Shown here: positions 8,175 through 15,701 of the stretch, one piece after another
How positions within the stretch are numbered: position 1 is the first letter of the stretch
Layout: each line of letters opens with the position of its first letter
Origin: Bacteroidota bacterium
Lineage (GTDB): Bacteria; Bacteroidota; Bacteroidia; Flavobacteriales_F; PHOS-HE28
NCBI GenBank assembly: GCA_023412755.1
Contig: JAEZCB010000003.1
Location: 1 to 26,426 of the forward strand
DNA length: 26,426 nucleotides
Direction of reading: 5' to 3'
Translations under genes and position numbers: made by a program
The notes under the pieces: generated by a model
Databases searched by the model: none
Seen by the model: only the letters and a program-made list of their open reading frames with translations
What the model was told of the DNA's origin: nothing

Positions 8175-9292
8175 CAGCTGTTCTTCAGGAAGGGGATCTT
8201 CATTACCCGTGCCTTGAGTGCCTTTCCCCGCACATCTATGGCAAATTCGGTGCCTTCAGCGGCATGCTCCACCGGCACATAGGCCATACCTATCGGCTTC
8301 TGCAACGAGGGGCTCATTGTTCCCGAAGTTACTCTGCCGATCACTTTTCCCGACAGGTCCTGCACTGCGTATCCCTGTCGCGGAATGCCACGATCGAGCA
8401 ACTCGAATCCGACCAGCTTTTGTCCCACTCCCTGTTCCTTCTGGGCTTTCAACCGGTCGGAATCAATGAAATCCTTGGTGAATTTGGTGATCCAACCCAA
8501 ACCCGCTTCCAGGGGTGATGTGCTATCGTCAATGTCGTTGCCATAGAGGCAGAAGCCCATCTCCAGGCGGAGGGTGTCCCGTGCGGCAAGGCCTGCCGGC
8601 TTGATGCCGAACGGTTCTCCCGCCTTCATGATCGCATGCCACGCCTTCTCCGCGAGCGGGTTCGGCATGTAGATCTCATAGCCACCCGCACCAGTATAGC
8701 CCGTGGTGGAGATCATCACGGTGCCCACACCTTCCATTTCAGCATACATGGCGGTGTAGTACGGCATGGCAGCGATGTCCTCCCTGAAAAGCCCTTTCAA
8801 TGTATCCACCGCCTTGGGGCCTTGTACCGCGAGGAGCGACATGCGATCGCTGATGTTCTCCAGTTGTGCATCGAAGTTGTTGTGCCTGGTGATCCAACCC
8901 AGATCCTTCTGGATGTTGCTCGCATTCACCACCAGCACATAATGGTGATCATCGCCATAGGCCATGCGGTATACGAGCAGATCGTCCACTATGCCACCTT
9001 CACCATTGGGCATGCAACTGTATTGAACCTTGCCTTCCGTGAGCTTGGATGCATCATTGCTGGTGACCTTCTGGATGAGGTCCAACGCTCCAGGCCCACG
9101 GACCAGGAATTCCCCCATGTGGCTGACATCGAATACCCCGACAGCGTTGCGCACCGTGAGATGTTCATCGTTGACACCGGAATACTGCACCGGCATGAGG
9201 TATCCGGCGAAAGGCACCATCTTGGCACCAAGACCTTCATGGATGTGTGTAAGTGCGATACGTTTCAGATCGGTGGCGGTGGTACTGCTCAT
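8174..9292 (-). CDS. gcvT: Aminomethyltransferase, glycine cleavage system T protein
   Basis: The T protein of the glycine cleavage system transfers the aminomethyl carbon from lipoylated H protein to tetrahydrofolate, releasing ammonia and forming 5,10-methylene-THF. The 372-residue protein has typical blocks: PFAGYLMPVQY, FDVSHMGEF, the GGIVDDLLVYR segment with the catalytic Asp, GYTGAGGYEIY, AARDTLRLEMG, and the C-terminal GRVTSGTMSPSL. The frame can extend to an ATG at 9352, but the ATG at 9292 (MSSTTATDLKRIAL) matches the family N-terminus, and the extra 20 residues look non-native. gcvH and gcvP are not in the window. It is followed without a gap by comB. Confidence 0.96.
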   Translation of the reverse strand: MSSTTATDLKRIALTHIHEGLGAKMVPFAGYLMPVQYSGVNDEHLTVRNAVGVFDVSHMGEFLVRGPGALDLIQKVTSNDASKLTEGKVQYSCMPNGEGGIVDDLLVYRMAYGDDHHYVLVVNASNIQKDLGWITRHNNFDAQLENISDRMSLLAVQGPKAVDTLKGLFREDIAAMPYYTAMYAEMEGVGTVMISTTGYTGAGGYEIYMPNPLAEKAWHAIMKAGEPFGIKPAGLAARDTLRLEMGFCLYGNDIDDSTSPLEAGLGWITKFTKDFIDSDRLKAQKEQGVGQKLVGFELLDRGIPRQGYAVQDLSGKVIGRVTSGTMSPSLQKPIGMAYVPVEHAAEGTEFAIDVRGKALKARVMKIPFLKNS

Positions 9293-9373
9293 GTTGGGTC
9301 TGTTGGGTCCAACCTGGCGCGTGTGCTGAAGGACCGCTGCGAAGTTCGGCATTCGATCATGAATGAACGATGG

Positions 9374-9949
9374 TCACTTTTTCAATGTGCGCATGGTGAT
9401 GGAATAGCGCACATCCTTTTCCGGTTTCGTGGCATGTTCCCACTCCCACCTGGCCTCTCCATCCATGGTGTAGAGCGAACGTGCTGCCACAGGCAGGGAG
9501 ATGATGGCGCTCCTTACTTGATACTTCTGCTCGCGTGGCCGCAAACGGAAGACGCGGTCGCCGTGCAGCGAAAGGCCCATGATCATGCCGAAAGGGGGAG
9601 CATCGCGGTGCCAGTTGATGACCGCACCAGGTGGATACTCGATCAATAGGAGCTGGACCACGTGATCCACAGGCAGGCCCACCTGATCGGACACCTTGCC
9701 GATCAACCATTGGAAGTGTTCCGGGATCGCGCGACCCCTGCTTAACGTTCTATTCTCGAAACTCCAGTCATATCCGTAATTCGCCGTTCTGCGCCTGCCT
9801 TCATACCCATGGAATTTGAATGCGTTCAGGTCCGTGGATCGAATGCGATCGATCAATTCCTTTTCTTCCTGTATGGTGATGAAGCCGGGTGTATAAGTGA
9901 AGCCCGGCGGCAGCTGCGGTGGAATATCGAAGAGCATGGCACAGGCCAT
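9374..9949 (-). CDS. AlkB-like Fe(II)/2-oxoglutarate-dependent dioxygenase
   Basis: A 191-residue dioxygenase of the AlkB family, which repairs N-alkylated bases in DNA or RNA by oxidative dealkylation. The Fe(II)-binding HRD appears as NWHRDAPPFG (His about 114, Asp about 116), with the third ligand probably in the WEHATKP segment near 171. The closing RYSITMRTL (about 180-188) supplies the R-x5-R-like 2-oxoglutarate and substrate contacts. The HGYEGRRRTANYG block resembles the AlkB-type substrate lid. The start could be ATG 9949 or ATG 9937 (MLFDIPP). It lies 26 nt downstream of vsr on the same strand, forming a two-gene repair pair. Substrate (DNA, RNA, or neither) is unproven. Confidence 0.88.
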   Translation of the reverse strand: MACAMLFDIPPQLPPGFTYTPGFITIQEEKELIDRIRSTDLNAFKFHGYEGRRRTANYGYDWSFENRTLSRGRAIPEHFQWLIGKVSDQVGLPVDHVVQLLLIEYPPGAVINWHRDAPPFGMIMGLSLHGDRVFRLRPREQKYQVRSAIISLPVAARSLYTMDGEARWEWEHATKPEKDVRYSITMRTLKK

Positions 9950-9975
9950 GAAGTTACTCCCTCACCGGAAAGGGA

Positions 9976-10416
9976 TCACCGCTGGAGAGCCTTCAGAACA
10001 CGCGAAAGTTGCGCCTTTGGGAACCTGCGCAGGCGACACTCCCAGATGGTGATGACGCTCCACCCCGATGTCCTTAACGCACGCGTCTTTCGATCATCCC
10101 TGGCCTTGTTCCGGTCCAGCTTCTCACGCCAGAAGGCGCTGTTGTTCTTCGGACTCCGCCGCTGGCAATGTGGGCAACCGTGCCAGAAGCAACCATGCAC
10201 GAATACGGCCACCTTCCTTCCCACAAAAGCGATGTCCGGCCTGCCAGGCGCACCCTTGTAATGCAGGCGATAGCCGGTATGCCCTGATCCGCGTAATGCC
10301 TTGCGTAATGCTTTCTCCGGGCCGGTATCCCGGCCGCGGATCCGGCTCATCAATGCGCTGGTACGTTCATCCTTCGGCACGGGCGAACGTGCATCGCGGA
10401 TGTAGCTGCGGGCCAT
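9976..10416 (-). CDS. vsr: Very short patch repair endonuclease (Vsr)
   Basis: A 146-residue Vsr-family nuclease. In E. coli, Vsr nicks 5' of the T in T:G mismatches left when 5-methylcytosine deaminates at Dcm sites. Visible motifs are SALMSRIRGRDTGPE (residues about 20-34), GYRLHYKGAPGRPDIAF (about 48-64) with the catalytic Asp, KVAVFVHGCFWHGCPHC (about 68-84) with the zinc-binding Cys/His set, and WECRLRRF near 125-132. Length is standard and all key blocks are intact. A partner cytosine methyltransferase gene would usually be adjacent, but none is in the window. It sits 18 nt from the envelope protein gene upstream and 26 nt from alkB downstream. Confidence 0.94.
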   Translation of the reverse strand: MARSYIRDARSPVPKDERTSALMSRIRGRDTGPEKALRKALRGSGHTGYRLHYKGAPGRPDIAFVGRKVAVFVHGCFWHGCPHCQRRSPKNNSAFWREKLDRNKARDDRKTRALRTSGWSVITIWECRLRRFPKAQLSRVLKALQR

Positions 10417-10434
10417 GCCGCGAAATTACCGGCT

Positions 10435-11607
10435 TCAACGGTCCAGCTTACCACGGCCTGATGCAGGAGTAGCACCGGCGAGGCTTTCACCGAAAGCCTC
10501 CTGATCATAGATCGTGCGTGAGCAGGCGATGCCGTTCTTGAAATAGAATGTGCCGCCCCATCGGTGGAATACGCGCCGGTACTCTGTGATGATACCGCCT
10601 TCGGTGATCTTCACGATGGTGGTGAGCTTGTTCGGCTCCTCGATCAGTTCCTCATTCCTTTCCCGGCGTGACTGTTCGGGGATCTCCTCTGGACGGACCT
10701 CAGAAGCAAGTATGGGTTGAATACTTCTACGCGATTCCTCTCCCATGACAGGCTCGGCGATCGTACCCGTGGCGATGATGGTGGGTGCGGGCCTTGAGGC
10801 TGGAGTCTTATCGGCTCCGATCACGGGCTTTGGACTTCCTTCAGATGTTCCCTGTTTTGAAGGCTCCGGCGTTGCTTTGGGAGTGCTCGCCGCCGCGCTG
10901 GCCGTTACCTGTTTCGCCTGCTCCTCCTTCTTCCTGGCTTGGGCCAACTGTGCCGCCTCCGCGGCCTTTCGCTGTTCCTCCCGGGCCACCTCCTCCTTTG
11001 CCTTCTCCTCAGCTTTGGCCTGGGCTAGGGCCTGCTTCTCCTCCTCCGCCTTCTTCTTCGCCAATGCTTTTTCCTCGGCCGCGCGCTGTTTGGCTTCCGC
11101 AGCCTCCCTTTGCGCATCTTCCTTTTGCCGGCGTTCCACCTGCTCCATCGCCTCCTGCAGCTTCGCCTGGATGGACTTGGTATAGTCCATATCATAGTCG
11201 AAATCACTTAACGCAGGTTCGTAACGGATCGATCCCACAGGCTGGTTGAATACCACCATGTTCAAGTCATCATACTGCTTGAACAGGGAGACCGAAAAGT
11301 CGAATGGCGTGAAAGTGCGTACGGCGGCTTCCGGAGGCACCCGCGTATTGAAAGAAAGTTTCTTGGACACCGAACCCTGTTTCTCGAAGCTCAGGATATA
11401 GTTCTCATTTAGCTCCAGATCCAGGCTGAATTTGCTGAGATCGGCAGTGAGCACCCGCTCCTTCTGGCCATTCTTATACACCACCACCCGCGCACCATTC
11501 AGATCACCATTCTCGATCTTCAACCGGCCGTTGATCGTGAATCTGCCCTGTGCGATGGCAGCAGATGCGAGAACAAGCAGGATCAGCGCGTGGAACGTGC
11601 GGATCAT
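10435..11607 (-). CDS. Exported protein with long TolA-like charged helix, unknown function
   Basis: No named family recognised. With the ATG at 11607 it is 390 residues with a signal peptide (LILLVLASAAIAQ); an upstream ATG at 11667 would bury that signal behind 20 odd residues. Three parts are visible. A beta-rich N-terminal region (about 21-150: FTINGRLKIENGDL, ARVVVYKNGQ) resembles a carboxypeptidase-regulatory or Ig-like fold. A long Ala/Glu/Lys/Gln helix (about 155-245) resembles TolA domain II and is probably one extended helix or coiled coil, followed by a Pro/Ser/Thr-rich linker. A short conserved-looking C-terminus (about 325-370: TIVKITEGGIITEYRR, WGGTFYFKNG) closes the protein. 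This suggests a periplasm-spanning envelope protein. It is first in the minus-strand run ending at the PLC-like gene. Confidence 0.8.
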   Translation of the reverse strand: MIRTFHALILLVLASAAIAQGRFTINGRLKIENGDLNGARVVVYKNGQKERVLTADLSKFSLDLELNENYILSFEKQGSVSKKLSFNTRVPPEAAVRTFTPFDFSVSLFKQYDDLNMVVFNQPVGSIRYEPALSDFDYDMDYTKSIQAKLQEAMEQVERRQKEDAQREAAEAKQRAAEEKALAKKKAEEEKQALAQAKAEEKAKEEVAREEQRKAAEAAQLAQARKKEEQAKQVTASAAASTPKATPEPSKQGTSEGSPKPVIGADKTPASRPAPTIIATGTIAEPVMGEESRRSIQPILASEVRPEEIPEQSRRERNEELIEEPNKLTTIVKITEGGIITEYRRVFHRWGGTFYFKNGIACSRTIYDQEAFGESLAGATPASGRGKLDR

Positions 11608-11765
11608 GTGCTGGTGTACCATGATGCGGTGATACGGATGACACGACCCTACGGTTACCTGTTCCATGGATCATGCGCCCTGCATGGATCCACTAGGAAT
11701 GGAACCAAACTCCACGACCAGCGTACAAAGCACTATCGCGAATGACTAGATCACTACCCTGACCG

Positions 11766-12176
11766 ATGCGTACGAAGAAACTCCTGATCCTGATCGGTCT
11801 ATTGCTGGCGGCTTTCTGGGCAGGCGCCCAGGACCAGTCCTATGCCGATTGCATCCTGAAGGAACAAGTGAGGTGGGGCGAACCCTGCGATCGCTGCGAG
11901 AACTATACCGCCGACCTGAAACGCGATCATAGCGGAACCTTCCAGGTCTTGTTCAAGAACACCTGCCGTGAGATAGTTGAGTTGAAAGTGGCCATGGAGG
12001 AAGAGAATGGCAACTGGCGCACGTTCCCTGTGCGTGCCCTGGCACCCCATGAGAGTTTCAATGCCTATGCATGCAAAGGCTCTGGCAAATACATGTACTG
12101 GGCCCGGCGTATCAACGATCCAGAGACCATTCTGCCAACGGATAGGGATATCATAACGCGGTACACCAAACGGTGA
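11766..12176 (+). CDS. Small secreted Cys-containing protein, unknown function
   Basis: Not a recognised family. The 136-residue protein has a clear signal peptide (KKLLILIGLLLAAFWAGAQ, cleavage near 21) and five Cys (29, 41, 44, 67, 103). These include a CDRC pair at 41-44, and they could form disulfides outside the cytoplasm. The rest is a mix of short beta-like segments (TFQVLFKNTC, IVELKVAMEE, WRTFPVRAL), compatible with a small immunoglobulin-like or lipocalin-sized beta domain. It stands alone, flanked by about 158 nt (to 11607) upstream and 126 nt downstream. No strong promoter match was found. Coding is supported by the signal peptide and by its codon use, which resembles that of neighbouring genes. 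Confidence 0.75.
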   Translation: MRTKKLLILIGLLLAAFWAGAQDQSYADCILKEQVRWGEPCDRCENYTADLKRDHSGTFQVLFKNTCREIVELKVAMEEENGNWRTFPVRALAPHESFNAYACKGSGKYMYWARRINDPETILPTDRDIITRYTKR

Positions 12177-12302
12177 GCCAGCCGCTTAAGGCCCTCCTTT
12201 CCTGGATCGTTATCCACCCACCCATGTTGATCATGGGCACCGGCAAGCGGACCGGCATGTGATCAATTCGGTCACCTTTGGATCATCCATCACGATCCAT
12301 CC

Positions 12303-12695
12303 ATGGCGACCAAAAGATTCCACATCGATCGCACCGAGACCTCACCACAGATCGATCTCGATCTGGACCACGGGGTCATGGAATTCATCGGGCGCTCGCT
12401 TCCGCATAACTCGGAACAATTCTATTCCCGTGTCTATCGGTGGCTGGAAGAATACCTGCAGGAGCCAAAGAAGGAGACCACGGTGAACATGAAACTGGAT
12501 TATCTGGACACCAGTTCATCCAAGCATCTGTACAACATCTTCCAGAAGCTCGACGCCGTTACGGAGCGTGGGCAGAAAGTGCAGGTGAACTGGCACTTCG
12601 AGACCGGTGATGAGGAGATGGCCGAGACCGGAAAGGATTATCAAAGCTTCTTCAGCCTCGACTTCAATTTCATCGAGGTGAAGGAATTGTTCTGA
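12303..12695 (+). CDS. SiaC-family regulatory phosphoprotein (DUF1987)
   Basis: A 130-residue cytoplasmic protein matching SiaC of Pseudomonas (formerly DUF1987). There, SiaC is phosphorylated on a Thr by kinase SiaB and dephosphorylated by phosphatase SiaA, and controls a diguanylate cyclase. The family features are visible: the SPQIDLDLDHGVMEFIGRSLPHNS opening, WLEEYL, MKLDYLDTSSSKHL with the candidate phospho-Thr at residue 70, and VNWHFETGDEEM. No SiaA/SiaB homologue or GGDEF gene is in the window, so its partners must be elsewhere or absent. A 7-of-8 match to the -7 element (CACCTTTG, 12273-12280) lies upstream. Its stop abuts the ilvE stop in TGATCA. Confidence 0.88.
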   Translation: MATKRFHIDRTETSPQIDLDLDHGVMEFIGRSLPHNSEQFYSRVYRWLEEYLQEPKKETTVNMKLDYLDTSSSKHLYNIFQKLDAVTERGQKVQVNWHFETGDEEMAETGKDYQSFFSLDFNFIEVKELF

Positions 12696-13781
12696 TCACA
12701 CCCGCACCATCCAGCCGAACCCATCCTTCGCCTTGCCGCGGCGGATGGCATCCAACTTATCTCCCAAAGTGTTGGCCACTTCGCGCTTCTCCACCGGTGG
12801 CAGGGTGAATACTTCCTCCCCCACTTGGATGCTTTGGATATGTGCTATGGTGGCCGCGGTGCCTGCGCCGAAAGCTTCCTTCAACCGGCCCGAGCGTGCC
12901 GCATCAACCACTTCCTCCACGGCCACCCTGCGGATCTCCAGGGGCACGCCTTCCTTTTGTGCGAGTTGAATGATGCTATCGCGGGTGATGCCTTCCAGGA
13001 CGGTGTTACCCGCTTCCGGTGTAAGGAGCGTATCATCGATCCGGAAGAACACGTTCATCGTGCCGCTTTCCTCGATGTACTTGTGATCGATGGCATCGGT
13101 CCAGATCAACTGGTGGATGCCCCTGTCCTGGGCCTGCTTGGCTGGATACAAGGCCGCCGCATAATTGCCGGCGCACTTCGCATAGCCCGTGCCGCCCGGG
13201 AATGCACGGCTGTACTCCAATTCGACCTGTACACGCACTGGCTCGTTGTAGTAGCCACGTACAGGGCAGGTGAAGATCATGAACTTGTAGCTATCGCTTG
13301 GCTTGATGCCGATGTATTCATCGGCGGCGATCATGAACGGCCGTATGTACAAGGCACTGTCATTGCCTTCCGGCAGCCAATCGCTATCCACCCGAACAAG
13401 ATCGAGCAAGGCATCCAGGAACAGGTCCGCAGGCAATTCGGGCATGCACATGCGGCGGGCGCTGCGGTTCATTCTGGCGATGTTCTCCTGGGGGCGGAAT
13501 ATGCCAATGCCACCATCATCCATCCGGTAGGCCTTCAATCCTTCGAAAATGGATTGGCCATAGTGCAATACCGATGAAGCTGGGCTCATCTCCAGATCGG
13601 CGAATGGTTCGATCCGCGGATCACGCCACTCGCCCTCCACATGGTCCATAACGAACATGTGATCACTGAACACCCTTCCGAATTTGATGTTCGTGAGGTC
13701 TGTCCCGGGCAATCGGGAACGCTCGATGCGCCGTGTCACTATCTTTTGCCCGGTTACGATCATCGCACTGGTAATTTTCAT
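12696..13781 (-). CDS. ilvE: Branched-chain amino acid aminotransferase
   Basis: A PLP-dependent class IV aminotransferase that interconverts Leu/Ile/Val and their 2-oxo acids with glutamate/2-oxoglutarate. The 361-residue length and blocks fit the large (BCAT type II) form: FGRVFSDHMF near the N-terminus, LHYGQSIFEGLKAY, RPFMIAADEYIG, GTGYAKCAGNYAAAL with the probable PLP lysine, and IEESGTMNVFF, TPEAGNTVLEGITRDS. The frame extends to ATG 13856, but the ATG at 13781 (MKITSAMIVTG) sits just downstream of a perfect -7 element and matches the family N-terminus, so it is chosen. It is divergent from recQ and convergent, with no gap, with the SiaC-type gene. Confidence 0.96.
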   Translation of the reverse strand: MKITSAMIVTGQKIVTRRIERSRLPGTDLTNIKFGRVFSDHMFVMDHVEGEWRDPRIEPFADLEMSPASSVLHYGQSIFEGLKAYRMDDGGIGIFRPQENIARMNRSARRMCMPELPADLFLDALLDLVRVDSDWLPEGNDSALYIRPFMIAADEYIGIKPSDSYKFMIFTCPVRGYYNEPVRVQVELEYSRAFPGGTGYAKCAGNYAAALYPAKQAQDRGIHQLIWTDAIDHKYIEESGTMNVFFRIDDTLLTPEAGNTVLEGITRDSIIQLAQKEGVPLEIRRVAVEEVVDAARSGRLKEAFGAGTAATIAHIQSIQVGEEVFTLPPVEKREVANTLGDKLDAIRRGKAKDGFGWMVRV

Positions 13782-13791
13782 CGGTTCGGCA

Positions 13792-13799
13792 CAAATGTA
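13792..13799 (-). promoter_or_regulatory. -7 promoter element for ilvE (TACATTTG)
   Basis: The minus strand reads TACATTTG, a perfect TAnnTTTG match and identical to the HU -7 element. It ends 10 nt before the ilvE ATG, giving a leader of only a few bases. No TTG is found at the 19-nt spacing, so strength is uncertain. Confidence 0.5.
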
Positions 13800-13865
13800 A
13801 CCCACCTGCCGTGCCGCAGCGGCCCACAAGTTCGCGAAAAAAGCCCAACGGTGCACACATCCGGC

Positions 13866-15701
13866 ATGTCAGATATAGTGGGGATCCTGGAGCGTTATTG
13901 GGGGTACACGTCCTTCCGTCCCATGCAGCGGGAGGTGATGGGATCCATATTGGAAGGGCATGATACGCTCGCCCTTCTTCCCACTGGAGGGGGAAAGAGC
14001 CTGTGTTTCCAGGTACCCGCACTGGCCATGGGCAAACTCTGTTTGGTGGTATCTCCACTTATCGCACTCATGCGTGACCAGGTCGGCCGGCTGCGGAAGC
14101 AGGGGATCCCCGCGCGCGCGATCATTTCTGGAATGACCATGGCGGAGATCGAGAACGCGTTGGACAGTGCCGTGGCCGGTAAACTCTCATTCCTCTATGT
14201 ATCGCCGGAAAGATTGCGCAGCGAACACCTGCTTGGCCGCCTGCCGCGCATGCCCCTGGGATTGATAGCCGTGGATGAGGCCCATTGCATATCCCAATGG
14301 GGTTACGATTTCAGGCCTGCATACCTGCAGATAGCCAGCATTCGTGAAGTAGTGCCAAAGGTGCCAGTACTCGCGTTGACCGCCTCTGCCACCCCGGCCG
14401 TGGCACAGGACATCATGGACAAGCTACTCTTCACACGGAAGAACGTGCTGCGTGGAGGCTTCGCCCGGCCGGAACTTGCGCTGTGGGTGAGCCATGGTGA
14501 GGATAAGCATGGACGCCTGCTGCGCATACTACGCAATGTGCAGGGCACCGCGCTGGTATATCAGCGGGAAAGAAAGGGCACCCTACGCACCGCGCGGTTC
14601 CTACTCCATCATGGACTTGATGCGAAGGCATACCATGCTGGCATGAGTGGTGAAGAGCGGGAATCCGTTCAAAAGGAATGGACCACAGGGACCACACGCA
14701 TCGTGGTGGCCACCAATGCCTTTGGAATGGGGATAGATAAAGCCGATGTACGCTGTGTGATCCACATGGACACACCACCCGATCCGGAGAGCTACTACCA
14801 GGAGGCAGGCCGTGCTGGCCGCGATGGCAAGCGATCCTACGCCTTCCTTTTGGTGGCCCCGGGTGATGAGGAGCGGCTCAAGGAACGCGTGATAGGTGCC
14901 TTTCCACCGCTGCTGGACATCCGGCGGGTCTACCAGGCGTTCGCCGACATGAATAGGGTGGCGATCGGTGCAGGCGAAGGCGAGAATTATCCGCTGGACC
15001 TACACGCGATCGCTGACCGGCTTGCCTTACCGGCATCCACAGTGGCCAATTGTCTCAAGACACTCGAGTATGATGGGGCCATAGCACTTTCCGAAGGTGT
15101 GCGCACCCCTTCACGCGTGTTCTTCACAACTCCACCCTCCGCGGTGTATGACATGCGTGTTCGAGATCAACGGCTGGGCCCTTTACTGGAGATCCTCCTG
15201 CGCATGTATGGTGGTCTCTTCGAAGAGCCATCGGTGATCGATGAATTCCGGCTCGCACGTTTGTTGGATTGGCATGCCGATACCGTCAAGGGACGTCTTG
15301 AGGAGCTTCAAGGCATGGGCATGATCTCCTATAAGAAGAAAAGCGACTCCCCTTCGCTTACCTACTTGAGGCCACGTGCGGATACAGCCACGCTCACGCT
15401 GGACCCGGTAGCGCTGAAGGAAAGGCGAGCCCGTGCTATCGCACGCATGGAGGCGATGCTCGCGTACTGCAATGAGCCGGAAGATTGCAGGATGGCCACG
15501 TTGTTGCGTCACTTCGGGGAGGTCTTGGAAACACCGTGCGGGGAATGCGACAATTGCCGATCCACCCGTAGGCGCTACGTGCATACACCACAAGAAAGCA
15601 GTTCGAATGATGCGCCACTGGAATTGAACAGGAATGAAATGGACCGGTGGATCACAGATGAAAAGGGATCCCGGAGAAAGGAAGAGGATGGCAAAGCTTG
15701 A
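13866..15701 (+). CDS. recQ: RecQ-family ATP-dependent DNA helicase (short form)
   Basis: A 3'-5' DNA helicase of superfamily 2, 611 residues. The helicase core is complete: Walker A PTGGGKS (39-45), SPLIALMRDQ (63-72), DEAH (137-140), ALTASATP (170-177), AYHAGM (255-260), TNAFGMGIDK (283-292) and QEAGRAGRD (312-320). A winged-helix-like region follows. The zinc-type cysteines (C535, C541, C558, C561, C564) sit near the C-terminus instead of directly after the helicase core as in E. coli RecQ, and there is no HRDC domain. The frame runs back to 13641, but that part is antisense to ilvE, and the ATG at 13866 opens the family sequence. The 3' end overlaps the glycosylase gene by 14 nt. Confidence 0.94.
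   Translation: MSDIVGILERYWGYTSFRPMQREVMGSILEGHDTLALLPTGGGKSLCFQVPALAMGKLCLVVSPLIALMRDQVGRLRKQGIPARAIISGMTMAEIENALDSAVAGKLSFLYVSPERLRSEHLLGRLPRMPLGLIAVDEAHCISQWGYDFRPAYLQIASIREVVPKVPVLALTASATPAVAQDIMDKLLFTRKNVLRGGFARPELALWVSHGEDKHGRLLRILRNVQGTALVYQRERKGTLRTARFLLHHGLDAKAYHAGMSGEERESVQKEWTTGTTRIVVATNAFGMGIDKADVRCVIHMDTPPDPESYYQEAGRAGRDGKRSYAFLLVAPGDEERLKERVIGAFPPLLDIRRVYQAFADMNRVAIGAGEGENYPLDLHAIADRLALPASTVANCLKTLEYDGAIALSEGVRTPSRVFFTTPPSAVYDMRVRDQRLGPLLEILLRMYGGLFEEPSVIDEFRLARLLDWHADTVKGRLEELQGMGMISYKKKSDSPSLTYLRPRADTATLTLDPVALKERRARAIARMEAMLAYCNEPEDCRMATLLRHFGEVLETPCGECDNCRSTRRRYVHTPQESSSNDAPLELNRNEMDRWITDEKGSRRKEEDGKA

Noticed and set aside
10745..11249. Plus-strand Ser/Ala/Cys-rich and Pro-rich frames
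   Set aside because: Both mirror the charged helix of the TolA-like gene on the other strand and have no family features.
13641..13865. Extension of the recQ frame to an upstream ATG
   Set aside because: It lies antisense to ilvE and carries no RecQ sequence; the family N-terminus begins at ATG 13866.
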